Numbered from the stretch's first letter, positions 1-8,642 are shown. The stretch is 64,000 nucleotides of DNA from JAFDZW01 sp038229915 (GCA_038229915.1 JBBRNY010000002.1:4922-68921), one strand, 5' to 3'. Notes: generated by a model from the sequence alone, not told the origin. Numbers and translations are program-made.

Positions 1-434
1 CAAGCTATTGGAGCGAAGGAAAAGAAATTGAAATTGATCTCCTGCCCAATACTGAAACCATATTCCAAGAACGAACTCATCAGAAAATTTCGACGCTACT
101 GGGAAAAATATTGCCAAGCCGATTGGCAGATCGGTGGTGCGAGGAATATCAATTTGATGGATTTCTCGATCAGTGCACCAGCGAGAAAATGCGATCGCTC
201 GAAACGACGCTCCATCACTGGAACATCATACCGCAAACAACTGAAGGATTTTCGAAAGCCGAGGTGAGTGCCGGTGGTATTGATACCGACGAACTCTCAT
301 CGAAAACAATGGAAGCGAAGAAGACCGCAGGCTTGTATTTTATTGGCGAAGTTGTCGATGTGACGGGTTGGCTTGGCGGATATAATTTCCAGTGGGCATG
401 GTCGTCAGGGTGGGCTTCGGGGCAGTATGTGTAA
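1..434 (+). CDS. HI0933/YhiN-family flavoprotein (NAD(P)/FAD-dependent oxidoreductase), C-terminal part
   Basis: The open frame enters from the left edge (first full codon at position 3) and stops at 432-434, so only about 143 C-terminal residues are visible. The end carries the signature of the HI0933-like flavoprotein family: a GGIDTDEL stretch followed by GLYFIGEVVDVTG and GGYNFQWAWSSG, which in the family form the last part of the FAD-binding fold. These are cytosolic FAD proteins; most members have no assigned substrate. The N-terminal dinucleotide-binding motif lies outside the window. The next gene starts 60 bases downstream on the same strand. The family call is secure; the reaction is unknown. 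Confidence 0.85.
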   Translation, partial: SYWSEGKEIEIDLLPNTETIFQERTHQKISTLLGKILPSRLADRWCEEYQFDGFLDQCTSEKMRSLETTLHHWNIIPQTTEGFSKAEVSAGGIDTDELSSKTMEAKKTAGLYFIGEVVDVTGWLGGYNFQWAWSSGWASGQYV

Positions 435-494
435 ATCTTTGGTATATTCGTTGCGAAGAGTTGTGTAATGTAGTCGAACAAATTCTATTATCGT

Positions 495-1187
495 ATGCAA
501 ATAATATTTGATGTCGAACATCCTGACGAGACCCCAGTCGAAAGCGGCACGATCTTTTGCGTCGGGCGTAACTATGTCGATCATATTCTTGAACTCGGCA
601 ATGAAAAACCGACGAACCCTATCGTGTTCGTCAAACCCGAATGTGCATTGCGTCATGGCTCATACAATGTGATCGAATATCCACCGTCGTCGAAACAGTT
701 AGAATTTGAAGGCGAACTTGTATTATTACTTCGCGGCGGTGGCAGAGATATTCATGCCTATGACCCAAGCGAGATCATTCTCGGGTATGGCGTCGGGGTC
801 GATCTGACGCTTCGTGACTTGCAAAACGAATTTAAAAGTAAAGGCTTGCCCTGGACGCTTGCGAAAGGTTTTGATGGCTCGGCTCAGATCAGTCATTTTT
901 TGCCTTATGAAAGTGCGCCCAAATTTGAAGATCTCGGCTTTTCGCTCTATGTCAATGGCGAGCTTCGTCAGCGCGGCTTCACGAAAGAGATGATCTTCTC
1001 GCCGGAGATGATGATCAACTATCTTTCGATGCGTTGTTCGCTCAAGTTGGGCGATATGCTCTTTACCGGAACACCTAAGGGGACAGGAGTATTAGAGATC
1101 GGCGACAAGATCGTGATGCAGCTTCACGGACAAGACCCGGACACTGTCTTGCTCGATTTTCATGCTGAAGTGATCGAGTGGCATTAA
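495..1187 (+). CDS. Fumarylacetoacetate hydrolase (FAH) family protein, acylpyruvase-like
   Basis: A 230-residue protein with the compact single-domain FAH fold, the size of FAHD1/YcgM-type acylpyruvases and oxaloacetate decarboxylases. Visible family motifs are CVGRNYVDH near residue 22, the metal-binding FEGELVLLL segment near residue 75, GYGVGVDLTLRDLQ near residue 97 and the C-terminal FTGTPKGTG. The acidic metal ligands appear present. It probably cleaves or decarboxylates a small 2-oxo acid in the cytosol with Mg2+ or Mn2+. It starts 60 bases after the flavoprotein and ends 12 bases before the glycosyltransferase, so co-transcription is likely although the functions look unrelated. The exact substrate cannot be told. 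Confidence 0.85.
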   Translation: MQIIFDVEHPDETPVESGTIFCVGRNYVDHILELGNEKPTNPIVFVKPECALRHGSYNVIEYPPSSKQLEFEGELVLLLRGGGRDIHAYDPSEIILGYGVGVDLTLRDLQNEFKSKGLPWTLAKGFDGSAQISHFLPYESAPKFEDLGFSLYVNGELRQRGFTKEMIFSPEMMINYLSMRCSLKLGDMLFTGTPKGTGVLEIGDKIVMQLHGQDPDTVLLDFHAEVIEWH

Positions 1188-1199
1188 TTTACATTCTGA

Positions 1200-2303
1200 A
1201 TGATCTTATTTGTTCTTGTTGCTATTTATTTTGTGACGCTTGCCGGCTTTGTGGTCGGCTTGTTGAAAGGGCTTCGTAATGATAGCTCTTCAAAACCACC
1301 CAACACTTTGCCGAGTGTATCGGTGATCGTCTGCGCACGAAACGAAGAAAAAAATATCGGTCGTTGTATCGAAACACTCTCGAAACTCAATTATCCACTC
1401 TCATTAATTGAAATCATTATCGTTGATGACCACTCCGACGACAACACGCCACAGATCTTAACACAATGGCAAGCCAAACTTCCGAACCTCCGAATACTTA
1501 ATATCGACGGAAAAGAAAATTGCGGCGGCGGCGGAAAAGTGAATGCGCTTATTCATGGCATTGATGCTGCGACAGGGGTGTATGTATTTATCACCGATGC
1601 TGATTGTGAGGTCACACCAAATTGGATCAACAATTATTTAAAATGGTATGATGACAATACCGGAATGGTCTCGAGCATTACGATCTTAAATTCGAGCCGA
1701 CCATTCGATGCCGCACAATCGACCGAAATGATGCAGCTCTTGGGGATGAGTATGGCGGCGATCAATATTGGTATTCCGGTTTCGATCATCGGTAATAATC
1801 TTTCGATCAGAAAAAAAGCTTATGAAGATATCGGCGGTTATCGCAACATCCCGTTTAGTGTGACCGAAGATGTTGAGTTGTTCCGTGCCATGTGGCATTC
1901 TAAGTGGGATGTAAAATTTAAAGCAAACGACGAGCTACTTGTCAAGACGAATCCTCCTGTTTCGCTCGGTCAATGGTGGCATCAGAAACAACGTTGGGTC
2001 GTTGGCGGTGCAAAGTCTATCGGACCGTCGGGGTGGATGATTCTTTTGCTTGGTTATCTCGGTTGGGCAACGATGATCGCCGCGCCGTTTGTGCTGAGCC
2101 CAGTCAATGTGTTGTTGATCGTTGCGATAAAACTTCTCGGCGATCTGCTGATCGTTCTTCCGGTGATGCGATCAATGAAAACGACCTATCTCTTGCCATA
2201 TTTTGCGGTGTATCAATTTTATCTGTTGTTCTTTTTGCTGTGTGTGCCATTTCAGTACGCAAGAAAAACCGTTGTATGGAAAGGTCGAGACTACCACACG
2301 TAA
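1200..2303 (+). CDS. Family 2 glycosyltransferase, membrane-anchored
   Basis: A 367-residue inverting GT-A glycosyltransferase. One N-terminal membrane helix (residues about 2-22) is followed by the nucleotide-sugar fold: VSVIVCARNEE, the VDDHSDD motif, the DAD metal site in FITDADCEV, and a QKQRW (QxxRW) motif near residue 265. Three hydrophobic segments close the protein. The QxxRW box and C-terminal helices resemble processive or polyprenyl-linked transferases that act at the inner membrane facing the cytosol. It overlaps the start of the PAP2 phosphatase gene, and a PAP2 enzyme could recycle the lipid carrier, which hints at a glycan or lipid-glycan pathway. Donor and acceptor are unknown. 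Confidence 0.88.
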   Translation: MILFVLVAIYFVTLAGFVVGLLKGLRNDSSSKPPNTLPSVSVIVCARNEEKNIGRCIETLSKLNYPLSLIEIIIVDDHSDDNTPQILTQWQAKLPNLRILNIDGKENCGGGGKVNALIHGIDAATGVYVFITDADCEVTPNWINNYLKWYDDNTGMVSSITILNSSRPFDAAQSTEMMQLLGMSMAAINIGIPVSIIGNNLSIRKKAYEDIGGYRNIPFSVTEDVELFRAMWHSKWDVKFKANDELLVKTNPPVSLGQWWHQKQRWVVGGAKSIGPSGWMILLLGYLGWATMIAAPFVLSPVNVLLIVAIKLLGDLLIVLPVMRSMKTTYLLPYFAVYQFYLLFFLLCVPFQYARKTVVWKGRDYHT

Positions 2304-3013
2304 TTACTATGCTCTTGCTCTTGAGCATCGGGTTTCCCCCGACGAATAGTCACGCTCAATTCAAAGATCATTCTGTCGATAGTATATTCCACCCTCCTCA
2401 AAATACTGACGAGCATTTATTATATGACCTCAATCATCTCGGTGAAGACTCACGGTGTTTTGATGGTTCGATGTTATTTGTATCACAATCAGTGATGCCA
2501 CTGGCAATTGCAATGCCTATAGGTTTGGTGATCTCAGGAATATCCTCTGGTGATAGATCCGTTTCATCGGCAGGATATACTATTGCCGCCTCGACTGCCG
2601 TGACGATCGGTTTACAAGAATTAATATTGAAACCCATCGCACATCGCCAACGACCATTTCATACGATCGCCGGTGTTCGGCGTCTTGATAGCGCGGCAGG
2701 TGGGTATTCTTTTCCTTCAAGCCATGCGGCAATCAGTTGGGGGCTTGCTGTTGGGTTGAGTTTGCGTTTTCCGAAATGGTATGTGATCGCGCCTTCAGCA
2801 TTATATGCGCTGGTCGTCAGTTTTTCGAGACCGTGTCTTGGAGTGCATTATCCGACCGATGTTCTTGCCGGCGCGATTGTCGGGAGCGTTGTTCAGTATG
2901 TTGGCTATGTGGTGCAAAAACAACTGACCAAGAACACAGCGTATTATTATTCGTCAGCAGGGAAGCCGTTTCAACCGGCTTTGTTTTCTATCGTATTACC
3001 TATCGGGCAATAA
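2276..3013 (+). CDS. PAP2-family (type 2 phosphatidic acid) phosphatase, secreted or periplasmic
   Basis: I chose ATG at 2276 (245 residues), which overlaps the glycosyltransferase by 28 bases and gives a basic n-region plus hydrophobic core ending in HAQ, a plausible signal peptide. A longer frame reaches 1973, but that part lies wholly inside the upstream gene; ATG at 2309 is another option. All three PAP2 motifs are present: K-x6-RP (KPIAHRQRP), PSSH and SR-x5-H-x3-D (SRPCLGVHYPTD). Membrane segments lie between them. Family members dephosphorylate lipid phosphates such as undecaprenyl diphosphate. With the adjacent glycosyltransferase, a role in lipid-carrier recycling is an inference. 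Confidence 0.85.
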   Translation: MERSRLPHVITMLLLLSIGFPPTNSHAQFKDHSVDSIFHPPQNTDEHLLYDLNHLGEDSRCFDGSMLFVSQSVMPLAIAMPIGLVISGISSGDRSVSSAGYTIAASTAVTIGLQELILKPIAHRQRPFHTIAGVRRLDSAAGGYSFPSSHAAISWGLAVGLSLRFPKWYVIAPSALYALVVSFSRPCLGVHYPTDVLAGAIVGSVVQYVGYVVQKQLTKNTAYYYSSAGKPFQPALFSIVLPIGQ

Positions 3014-3150
3014 GATATAGGGTGTGAAGCCCTTCAGAATTATCCACAAAGTGCTTATAAATAGCTCAATATAGACAAAATAAGAATTTGTGGTGGCATA
3101 AAATGGCGAAAAACGGAACTTCTCAGGGGTATTTTACGATTTGAATAGGC

Positions 3151-3177
3151 TTGAATAGGACTTTTTACGTCTATAAT
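3151..3177 (+). promoter_or_regulatory. Possible promoter upstream of the foldase gene
   Basis: TTGAAT at 3151-3156 and TATAAT at 3172-3177, separated by 15 bases, lie about 18 bases before the ATG at 3195. A near-identical ten-base unit (ttgaatagg plus one base) occurs twice in a row at 3141 and 3151, so either could be the upstream element. The spacer is short for a sigma70 promoter; weak support. Confidence 0.25.
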
Positions 3178-3194
3178 ATAATTACGCAACAGTT

Positions 3195-5321
3195 ATGGGG
3201 ATAATGAATAAAATGCGCGAGCGGATGACGATAATTTTCGTCGGTCTTGCGGGTGCATTTCTCTTAATGATCGTTTTTGAATGGGGCGCACAAGGCGATT
3301 TTTTCAGCAGTGGTCCTCGTGGTGATGAAATTGGTCAAGTCAATGGCGAAGGTATTACCAACAAAGAGTATCAAGATCTCTATGGCAAAATTCGCCAGTC
3401 AGAATTAGCAAAGTCAAAAAAGCAGTCACTCGGCGAAGCCGAAGAAGCCTCGCTCAACGAAAAAGCTTGGGATGAAGCCGTTACCCAAAAGCTGATCGAC
3501 CAAAAGTTGAAAGAGTATGGCGTGACTGTGACCGATCAAGAGGTACGCGAGCGTTTGTTCTATAATCCGCCTGAAGATATTAAACGTGGTTTTATTGACT
3601 CGGTAGGTCGTTTCCATCAACCGGAATACTGGGCTGAGCTTCGCAATCCGAAAAACGATTCTATCGTGATCGGGCTGACACAAGGCATCCGCGAACAAAT
3701 GAAGCGCGAAAAACTTCAAGGGATGTTGTTCTCAACTATTCGCCTGACTAACGGTGAAATGTGGGATCGGTTCGACGCACAAAGCGCGAAGGCCACAGTG
3801 CAGGTCGTGAAGATCGCGCCACCGCCGACGGCGTTTCGTGATTTTATTACGAAGGTCAATGACGATGATATTAAAAAATATTATGACGATCACAAGTGGC
3901 AGTTCAAACGTGAAGAAGGTCGCAAGCTGAAGTTTGTAGTGTTCCGCGAATTGCCGACAAGCCGTGACTCGCTCAGTGTTATCGAGCGTGCGCAAACGCT
4001 TGTCAAACGTTGGAAAGAACTTCCGAGCAACACAAGTGATAGTTTGCTCGAAGAGTTGGCTCATGATTATAGCGATGCACCGTTCCAGAAAGCACAGCCG
4101 CTTTCTCCGGCGATGCTTGCAGGATTTAGCAATCCGGATTCGCTCTTCAATGCAAAGGTCGGTGATGTGATCGTTAGCGCAAGCAACGGACAGATCAAAG
4201 TGATGCGCGTTATGGGTGAAGTTGATTCGGGTGGCGAGTATACGCATTTCCAAAATATTCTGATCGGCTTTGGTCGTCCGGAAAATCGTGATAGTGCGAA
4301 AGGTTTGGCTCAGAATGTACTTAACACCATTAATGCTGGTGGTACATTTGAAGATGCCGCGCGTAAGTTCTCGACCGATCCGTCTTCTCGAAATGGTGGC
4401 GATATGAAATGGATGGGACCAAAGACGTATGTGCCACAGGTTGAAGCCGCCTATGCTTCTGCTCCGCTCAATACCGTTGTTGGGCCTATTGAATCGACTA
4501 TTGGTTATCATTTGATCAAAGTGTTGGGACGCGCGAAGCGCAAGCTTATCGTTCAGGTGATTCCGATGGAAATTCGTCCGAGCTCACAAACGATCAAGAT
4601 GTCAACTCAGCAAGCAAACATTTTTCATGAGCAAGCTCTGAAAAAAGGTTTTGATGTTGCCGCGAAGGATATGGGCTTAAAAGTGATCGCCGATGGACCG
4701 GCCGTTCAGAAAAAATCACAGCAGCCGATGTTCAACAATCCGCAGTGGGTGAATTATCTTTTCGAGCTCAAGGCAGGAGATATTACTTCGGCTGTTCGGA
4801 TGGCGAATTCAAAATTGACGGTTGTTGGTCAGGTGACCGAAGCCTATCCGAAAGGTTTGCGTCCGCTTGATGAAGAACTAAAGAAGATGATCAAGAATCA
4901 AGTTGCTCGTGAGAAAATGGTTGAGTCAGTTGCACCAAAAGCAAAAGAATTGCGTGCAATGCTCGCTTCAGGTGATGGACTTGAGAAACTTGCATCTGCC
5001 GATTCGAACTTACGTCCATTCAACGTGACGATGTCGCCTGGCGAAGCAACTGCACAGCTTGGCTCGGAGTATGCTGTCAACACAGCAGCTTTCTATAAAA
5101 TGAAAGTTGGCGAGATCAGCCAGCCTATCAAAGGTGAAGGCGCATATTATATCGTGAAGCTTCTCGATCTGAAGCCTGCCGATAAAACGGCTTACGATCA
5201 GCAGAAGCCACAGCTCTTTCAGCAGCTTTCACAAGAGAAGATGCAGCGCTTCTTCCAACAGTGGCTCAGCGACCTGAAAGATCAAGCAAAAATAAAAGAC
5301 TACCGTCTCGCAAGAAATTAA
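3195..5321 (+). CDS. Periplasmic peptidyl-prolyl isomerase/chaperone, PpiD/SurA-like
   Basis: A 708-residue protein with a short cytosolic N-terminus, one membrane helix (residues about 11-28) and a large periplasmic part, the layout of PpiD. An SurA_N-like segment follows the helix (QVNGEGITNKEYQ...). One parvulin domain spans roughly residues 345-450, with the conserved FSTDPSSRNGGDM, GPIES and GYHLIKV blocks. A second, divergent PPIase-like segment lies near residues 540-670. Such proteins help fold outer-membrane and secreted proteins as they leave the translocon, which fits a genome rich in TonB receptors and T9SS cargo. The gene stands alone and is followed by a strong terminator. Confidence 0.85.
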   Translation: MGIMNKMRERMTIIFVGLAGAFLLMIVFEWGAQGDFFSSGPRGDEIGQVNGEGITNKEYQDLYGKIRQSELAKSKKQSLGEAEEASLNEKAWDEAVTQKLIDQKLKEYGVTVTDQEVRERLFYNPPEDIKRGFIDSVGRFHQPEYWAELRNPKNDSIVIGLTQGIREQMKREKLQGMLFSTIRLTNGEMWDRFDAQSAKATVQVVKIAPPPTAFRDFITKVNDDDIKKYYDDHKWQFKREEGRKLKFVVFRELPTSRDSLSVIERAQTLVKRWKELPSNTSDSLLEELAHDYSDAPFQKAQPLSPAMLAGFSNPDSLFNAKVGDVIVSASNGQIKVMRVMGEVDSGGEYTHFQNILIGFGRPENRDSAKGLAQNVLNTINAGGTFEDAARKFSTDPSSRNGGDMKWMGPKTYVPQVEAAYASAPLNTVVGPIESTIGYHLIKVLGRAKRKLIVQVIPMEIRPSSQTIKMSTQQANIFHEQALKKGFDVAAKDMGLKVIADGPAVQKKSQQPMFNNPQWVNYLFELKAGDITSAVRMANSKLTVVGQVTEAYPKGLRPLDEELKKMIKNQVAREKMVESVAPKAKELRAMLASGDGLEKLASADSNLRPFNVTMSPGEATAQLGSEYAVNTAAFYKMKVGEISQPIKGEGAYYIVKLLDLKPADKTAYDQQKPQLFQQLSQEKMQRFFQQWLSDLKDQAKIKDYRLARN

Positions 5322-5352
5322 TTGTAACTTGCAATCTGATTCTAAAAGAAAG

Positions 5353-5381
5353 CGCGCTTCGAAAGAAGCGCGTTTTTTTTT
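5353..5381 (+). terminator. Rho-independent terminator of the foldase gene
   Basis: A perfect 8-bp stem (5353-5360 with 5365-5372) closed by a GAAA tetraloop and followed by nine T, about 30 bases after the stop codon. Confidence 0.9.
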
Positions 5382-5403
5382 ATGTTGGTATTATAATATG
5401 TGA

Positions 5404-5616
5404 AGCCCGCCCACCATTGAAATGGTGGGCTATGTAGTTGCCGTCGCTGAGGCGACTCTGGGATGACGAATTTTTAAGCCTGTCATTCTGAGGGAGCAAA
5501 CGAATGTTTGTCTTCAAGGTGAGATTACAGCGACAGAAGAATCTCCGTTAGTGCAAGACATCAAGAGTAGAGAGTAGGAGATCTTTCGCTCGTCGCTCAG
5601 GATGACAAGGTTGAAA
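5404..5616 (+). repeat. Tandem intergenic repeat, copy 1
   Basis: First of two direct copies (offset 230 bases) filling most of the 610-base gene-free stretch 5322-5931. It opens with a 10-bp hairpin (5409-5418 with 5421-5430, 2-base loop). Further in it has the motif tgtcattctgag and, in inverted sense, ctcaggatgaca, so the interior can also fold back. The same tgtcattctgag/gaagaatct motif recurs at 7731 and 30895. Short open frames here are not convincing genes. Confidence 0.85.
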
Positions 5617-5633
5617 GCTTTTCTTGATGTGAG

Positions 5634-5848
5634 AGCCCGCCCACCATTGAAATGGTGGGCTATGTTGTTGCCATCGCTGATGCGACTCGGGGATGGACGA
5701 ATGTTTAAGTTTGTCATTCTGATGGAGCAAAACGAATGATTGTCTTCAAGGTGAGATTACAGCGACTGAAGAATCTCCGTTAGTACAAGACACCAAGATT
5801 AGAGAGAAGGAGATCCTTCGCTCGGCGCTCAGGATGACAAGGTTGAAA
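5634..5848 (+). repeat. Tandem intergenic repeat, copy 2
   Basis: Second copy, with scattered substitutions and small indels relative to 5404-5616. The hairpin at its start is fully conserved, while bases around it differ. That is what one expects if the folded structure rather than the exact sequence is kept. Confidence 0.85.
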
Positions 5849-5919
5849 AATTTTCTCAACTTCGTACTTGCAAGAATACTCAAATCCGCATTCTCAATTT
5901 TCTGTTCATACAAATTTCG

Positions 5920-5927
5920 TAAATTTG
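5920..5927 (+). promoter_or_regulatory. TAnnTTTG-type -7 element
   Basis: TAAATTTG matches the Bacteroidota -7 consensus TAnnTTTG. It ends only 4 bases before the GTG start at 5932, so the transcript would be nearly leaderless or the true start could lie further in. No clear -33 TTTG is seen at the usual distance. Confidence 0.35.
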
Positions 5928-5931
5928 CAAT

Positions 5932-6570
5932 GTGAAATCACTATATATTCTTGTTTTGCTTGCGCTTCTGGTTTTTGGCGAAGGGTGTTCGTTGTTTTAT
6001 TCGACACCGAAGCTTATCCGGGAGAAGCCTTTTTATGAATTGCTTCCGGCTTCGCTGGAAGATGATTATTTTCATTCACAAACTCTCCCGACTCCCGATC
6101 TTGCGGGCAAATATCCGAAAGGCTGGCTTCAGGTAAATCTTGAGCATATCGCCGCCCTGGAGAATAATATCTTTACCTACACCAACCCTGAGCGGTCGTG
6201 GGCTATGACCTTAGTTGAGATTCCTCGCTCGGCTGACCTGATGATGCGCTACGAAAAGAGGGGATTGTTGGCACTCGCAGAAGAATCGATCAACACACGC
6301 CGACAAAAGATCAATAATTTCGCGATCACTCGTGCGCCCGAGACATTTACGCAATATGGTATGCATTTTGCGAATTATGAGATCAGCCGGGGCAGTGGCG
6401 ACAGCATTGCTTACGGGCGGTATGTGGTCTTTTCGACCGGAATTCGCTATTATGAGCTTTCGATGGTGCAATTACGAGGGACTTCGAATACGATGATAAA
6501 TATAGAGAACTACCGATTGTTGCAATCTGTTATCTCGTCGCTCGAAGGAGTACCAAGCCATTCTGATTGA
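5932..6570 (+). CDS. Putative lipoprotein of unknown function
   Basis: A 212-residue protein starting at GTG 5932; the ATG two bases upstream runs straight into a stop. The N-terminus has a hydrophobic core followed by GEGCS, so Cys19 is the likely lipidated residue, although the lipobox is loose. The mature part (SLFYSTPKLIREKPF...) is a soluble domain I do not recognise. Members of this kind are usually periplasmic or outer-membrane anchored. It sits between the tandem repeats and tRNA-Gln, with no operon partner. Confidence 0.7.
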   Translation: MKSLYILVLLALLVFGEGCSLFYSTPKLIREKPFYELLPASLEDDYFHSQTLPTPDLAGKYPKGWLQVNLEHIAALENNIFTYTNPERSWAMTLVEIPRSADLMMRYEKRGLLALAEESINTRRQKINNFAITRAPETFTQYGMHFANYEISRGSGDSIAYGRYVVFSTGIRYYELSMVQLRGTSNTMINIENYRLLQSVISSLEGVPSHSD

Positions 6571-6583
6571 TAAAAGTATGGAT

Positions 6584-6655
6584 TGGGGTGTCGCCAAGCG
6601 GTAAGGCAGCGCCCTTTGGAGGCGCCATTCGTAGGTTCGAATCCTGCCACCCCAA
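6584..6655 (+). tRNA. tRNA-Gln (anticodon TTG)
   Basis: A 72-base cloverleaf. The 7-bp acceptor stem pairs 6584-6590 with 6648-6654, with discriminator A at 6655. The anticodon stem gcgcc/ggcgc encloses a 7-base loop with TTG at 6616-6618, and the T-arm has GTTCGAATC. The terminal CCA is not encoded. The anticodon reads CAA, glutamine. Confidence 0.95.
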
Positions 6656-6682
6656 CTCTTAAACGACTCCGTTTTTCGGTGA

Positions 6683-6711
6683 GAGTTCTTAGAACATAAG
6701 AACTCTTTTTT
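6683..6711 (+). terminator. Rho-independent terminator after tRNA-Gln
   Basis: A perfect 9-bp stem (6683-6691 with 6697-6705), 5-base loop and six T. It closes the tRNA transcript 28 bases after its end and separates it from prs. Confidence 0.85.
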
Positions 6712-6739
6712 ATTGAACGCGGAGCATTACTACCCGAAA

Positions 6740-7672
6740 ATGTCATCACCGTTAAAGATCGTTGCAGGGAGAAGTAATCTGGAATTTGCGAAGAAGATCG
6801 CTAAGGCGCTCGACCGTAAATTAGCGAAGGTACAGATAAAGAATTTTTCTGACGGTGAGCTTTGGGTCAAGTACGATGAAAATATCCGAGGTGTCGATCT
6901 GTTCATCGTCCAATCGACGATGCCACCGGCGGATAATATTATGGAGCTGTTGATGCTCATCGATGCCGCCCGACGTGCAAGCGCCGAACGCATCACTGCC
7001 GTACTGCCATATTTTGGGTATGCACGTCAGGATAGAAAAGACCAGCCTCGTGTGGCTATCACGAGCCGATTGGTCGCAAATTTGATAACTGAAGCCGGAG
7101 CCGACCGTGTGATCTCGATGGATCTTCACGCGCCTCAGCTTCAAGGGTTCTTTGACATTCCGTTCGATCACTTGTATGCCGCAAACGCATTTGCCAAGCA
7201 TTTCAAGGAATTACACTTGAAAAAACTTGCGATCGCTTCGCCCGATGTCGGTGGTTCGAAGGTTGCGCGTGGATTTGCAAAACGTTTTGATGCTGATCTG
7301 ATCATTATCGATAAGCGTCGCCCTGCGCCGAACGTTGCTGAAGTGATGAACATCATCGGTGATGCCGAGGGCAAAGACATTATTTTGATCGATGACTTGA
7401 TCGACACTGGCGGTACGTTTACCAATGCAGCTTATGCATTGAAAAAAGCCGGAGCGAGAAGAATTTATGGTGCTTGTTCGCATGCCGTATTGTCGGGCGA
7501 TGCGATCGAGAGGATCGAAAAATCGCCACTTGAGTATTTACTCGTGACCGATACGATACCGCTAAAGCGGACATCGAAGAAGATCGTTGTGAAATCAGTA
7601 TCAAAGATCTTCGCCGAAGCGATCAAACGCACGAACAAAGGCGCAAGTATTAGTTCGTTGTTTGATGATTAG
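6740..7672 (+). CDS. prs: Ribose-phosphate pyrophosphokinase (PRPP synthetase)
   Basis: ATG at 6740 gives 310 residues, the usual length; an in-frame TTG at 6713 adds an unconserved extension and was not used. The enzyme makes PRPP from ribose 5-phosphate and ATP for purine, pyrimidine, His, Trp and NAD synthesis. Family motifs are present: KNFSDGELWVKYDENIRG, the catalytic region YARQDRK, the MDLHAPQLQGFFDIP block and the PRPP-binding loop IDDLIDTGGT near the C-terminal third. It is cytosolic. It precedes rplY and pth on the same strand, an order seen in many bacteria. Confidence 0.97.
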   Translation: MSSPLKIVAGRSNLEFAKKIAKALDRKLAKVQIKNFSDGELWVKYDENIRGVDLFIVQSTMPPADNIMELLMLIDAARRASAERITAVLPYFGYARQDRKDQPRVAITSRLVANLITEAGADRVISMDLHAPQLQGFFDIPFDHLYAANAFAKHFKELHLKKLAIASPDVGGSKVARGFAKRFDADLIIIDKRRPAPNVAEVMNIIGDAEGKDIILIDDLIDTGGTFTNAAYALKKAGARRIYGACSHAVLSGDAIERIEKSPLEYLLVTDTIPLKRTSKKIVVKSVSKIFAEAIKRTNKGASISSLFDD

Positions 7673-7674
7673 TC

Positions 7675-7720
7675 GTTTAGTCTCTAGTCTTTAGTCGTTA
7701 GGAGTTAGTCTTTAGGGAAT
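7675..7720 (+). repeat. Short degenerate direct repeats (tagtctttagtc-type)
   Basis: Directly after the prs stop codon the bases alternate between variants of agtctttagtcg, tagtctctagtc and ttagtcttta. It looks like a low-complexity repeat tract. The rest of the 236-base gap to rplY holds the repeat arm at 7731 and nothing else I can name. Confidence 0.5.
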
Positions 7721-7730
7721 ACCTGAATAT

Positions 7731-7759
7731 TGTCATCCTGAGCGGCGAGCGAAGGATCT
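7731..7759 (+). repeat. Single arm of the tgtcattctgag palindromic repeat family
   Basis: The sequence tgtcatcctgagcg continued by gcgagcgaaggatct matches, with one or two changes, the arm of the large inverted repeat at 30895-30925 and the interior of the tandem repeats near 5.4-5.8 kb. Here only one arm is present. Confidence 0.65.
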
Positions 7760-7908
7760 AAAGGTTCAAGTTTAGTAAACGACTGACAAAAATTTTGTTT
7801 TAATTCATCCTATGCAATGAGCATAGGGCATATTCACACAGCGCCGCTGGGCACTGCTTATTAGTAATAATAACGTAAGTGTGCGACGGCTGATGAAAGG
7901 TACTAACA

Positions 7909-8541
7909 ATGGCAGATATCAATCTCGCGGCAGAACCGCGTATAACGCTTGGTGGCAGCACATCAAAGCAACTCCGCAGAACCGGTCGCGTACCGGGCGT
8001 ACTCTATGGTCACGGTGAAAACTCGACCACATTTCACGTAAAAGAACTCGATCTGCGTCCGCTCATTTATACAAATGAAACGCATGCTGTAAACTTGACG
8101 CTTAGCGGAGCACTCACTCGCTGCATCTTGCGCGAAGTACAGTTCGACCCCGTAACTGATCGCGTAACTCATATCGACTTCGTGATCTTGCACGCTGGTG
8201 AAAAGATCAAAGTGGATGTTCCTGTGACGCTTATGGGCTCATCGGTAGGTGCTCGTGATGGCGGTATCATTGATCACGTCTTGCACAAAGTCTCGATCAA
8301 TGTATTGCCGGATAAGATCCCGCAGCATATCGAAGTTGACATTTCAAATCTGAAGATCGGCCAAGGTATCCACGTTCGCGATCTCGTGAAGACCGATGCG
8401 TATGTGATCTTGGGTGACGAAACATCGCTTATCGTTGCATGTAACTCGCCGAAGGTTGTTGATGAAACAGCAACACCAGGCGCAGTGATTGCCGAGCCGG
8501 AACAGATCCAGGCTAAGGGTAAGAAGGAAGAAGAAGCATAA
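7909..8541 (+). CDS. rplY: 50S ribosomal protein L25 (general stress protein CTC type)
   Basis: A 210-residue two-domain CTC-type L25: the 5S-rRNA-binding domain (residues about 5-95, with the conserved LRRTGRVPGVLYGHG segment) plus the C-terminal TL5 domain (about 100-190) and an acidic/lysine tail. It binds 5S rRNA in the central protuberance of the large subunit. It lies between prs and pth, a conserved neighbourhood, and is followed by its own terminator, so pth is probably transcribed separately or by read-through. Confidence 0.95.
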   Translation: MADINLAAEPRITLGGSTSKQLRRTGRVPGVLYGHGENSTTFHVKELDLRPLIYTNETHAVNLTLSGALTRCILREVQFDPVTDRVTHIDFVILHAGEKIKVDVPVTLMGSSVGARDGGIIDHVLHKVSINVLPDKIPQHIEVDISNLKIGQGIHVRDLVKTDAYVILGDETSLIVACNSPKVVDETATPGAVIAEPEQIQAKGKKEEEA

Positions 8542-8560
8542 ACTGCCGATTCCGATTTAT

Positions 8561-8599
8561 AAAAAGACTCGTTGGCTTTACAGTCAACGAGTCTTTTTT
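8561..8599 (+). terminator. Rho-independent terminator after rplY
   Basis: A 12-bp stem (8563-8574 with 8585-8596), 10-base loop and a T run ending at 8599. The flanking A run makes it potentially bidirectional. Confidence 0.85.
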
Positions 8600-8642
8600 A
8601 TTTGGTGTTGTGAGCAATCAAAAAATTATTTGTTGAAAAAGA

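Noticed and set aside
3732..4511. 259-codon minus-strand open frame inside the foldase gene
   Set aside because: It is the complement of a clearly coding, well-conserved gene; its composition is typical of an antisense shadow (Ile/Arg/His-rich, no domain).
5514..5730. Short minus-strand frames in the 5.4-5.8 kb repeats
   Set aside because: Two overlapping frames in repeat DNA with no start context or recognisable protein; the repeat structure explains the sequence.
5404..5848. CRISPR array
   Set aside because: Only two units of over 200 bases with no regular short spacers, and no cas genes in the window.
6713..6739. TTG start extending prs by nine residues
   Set aside because: The added residues are not part of the conserved PRPP synthetase N-terminus, and it would begin two bases after the terminator T run.
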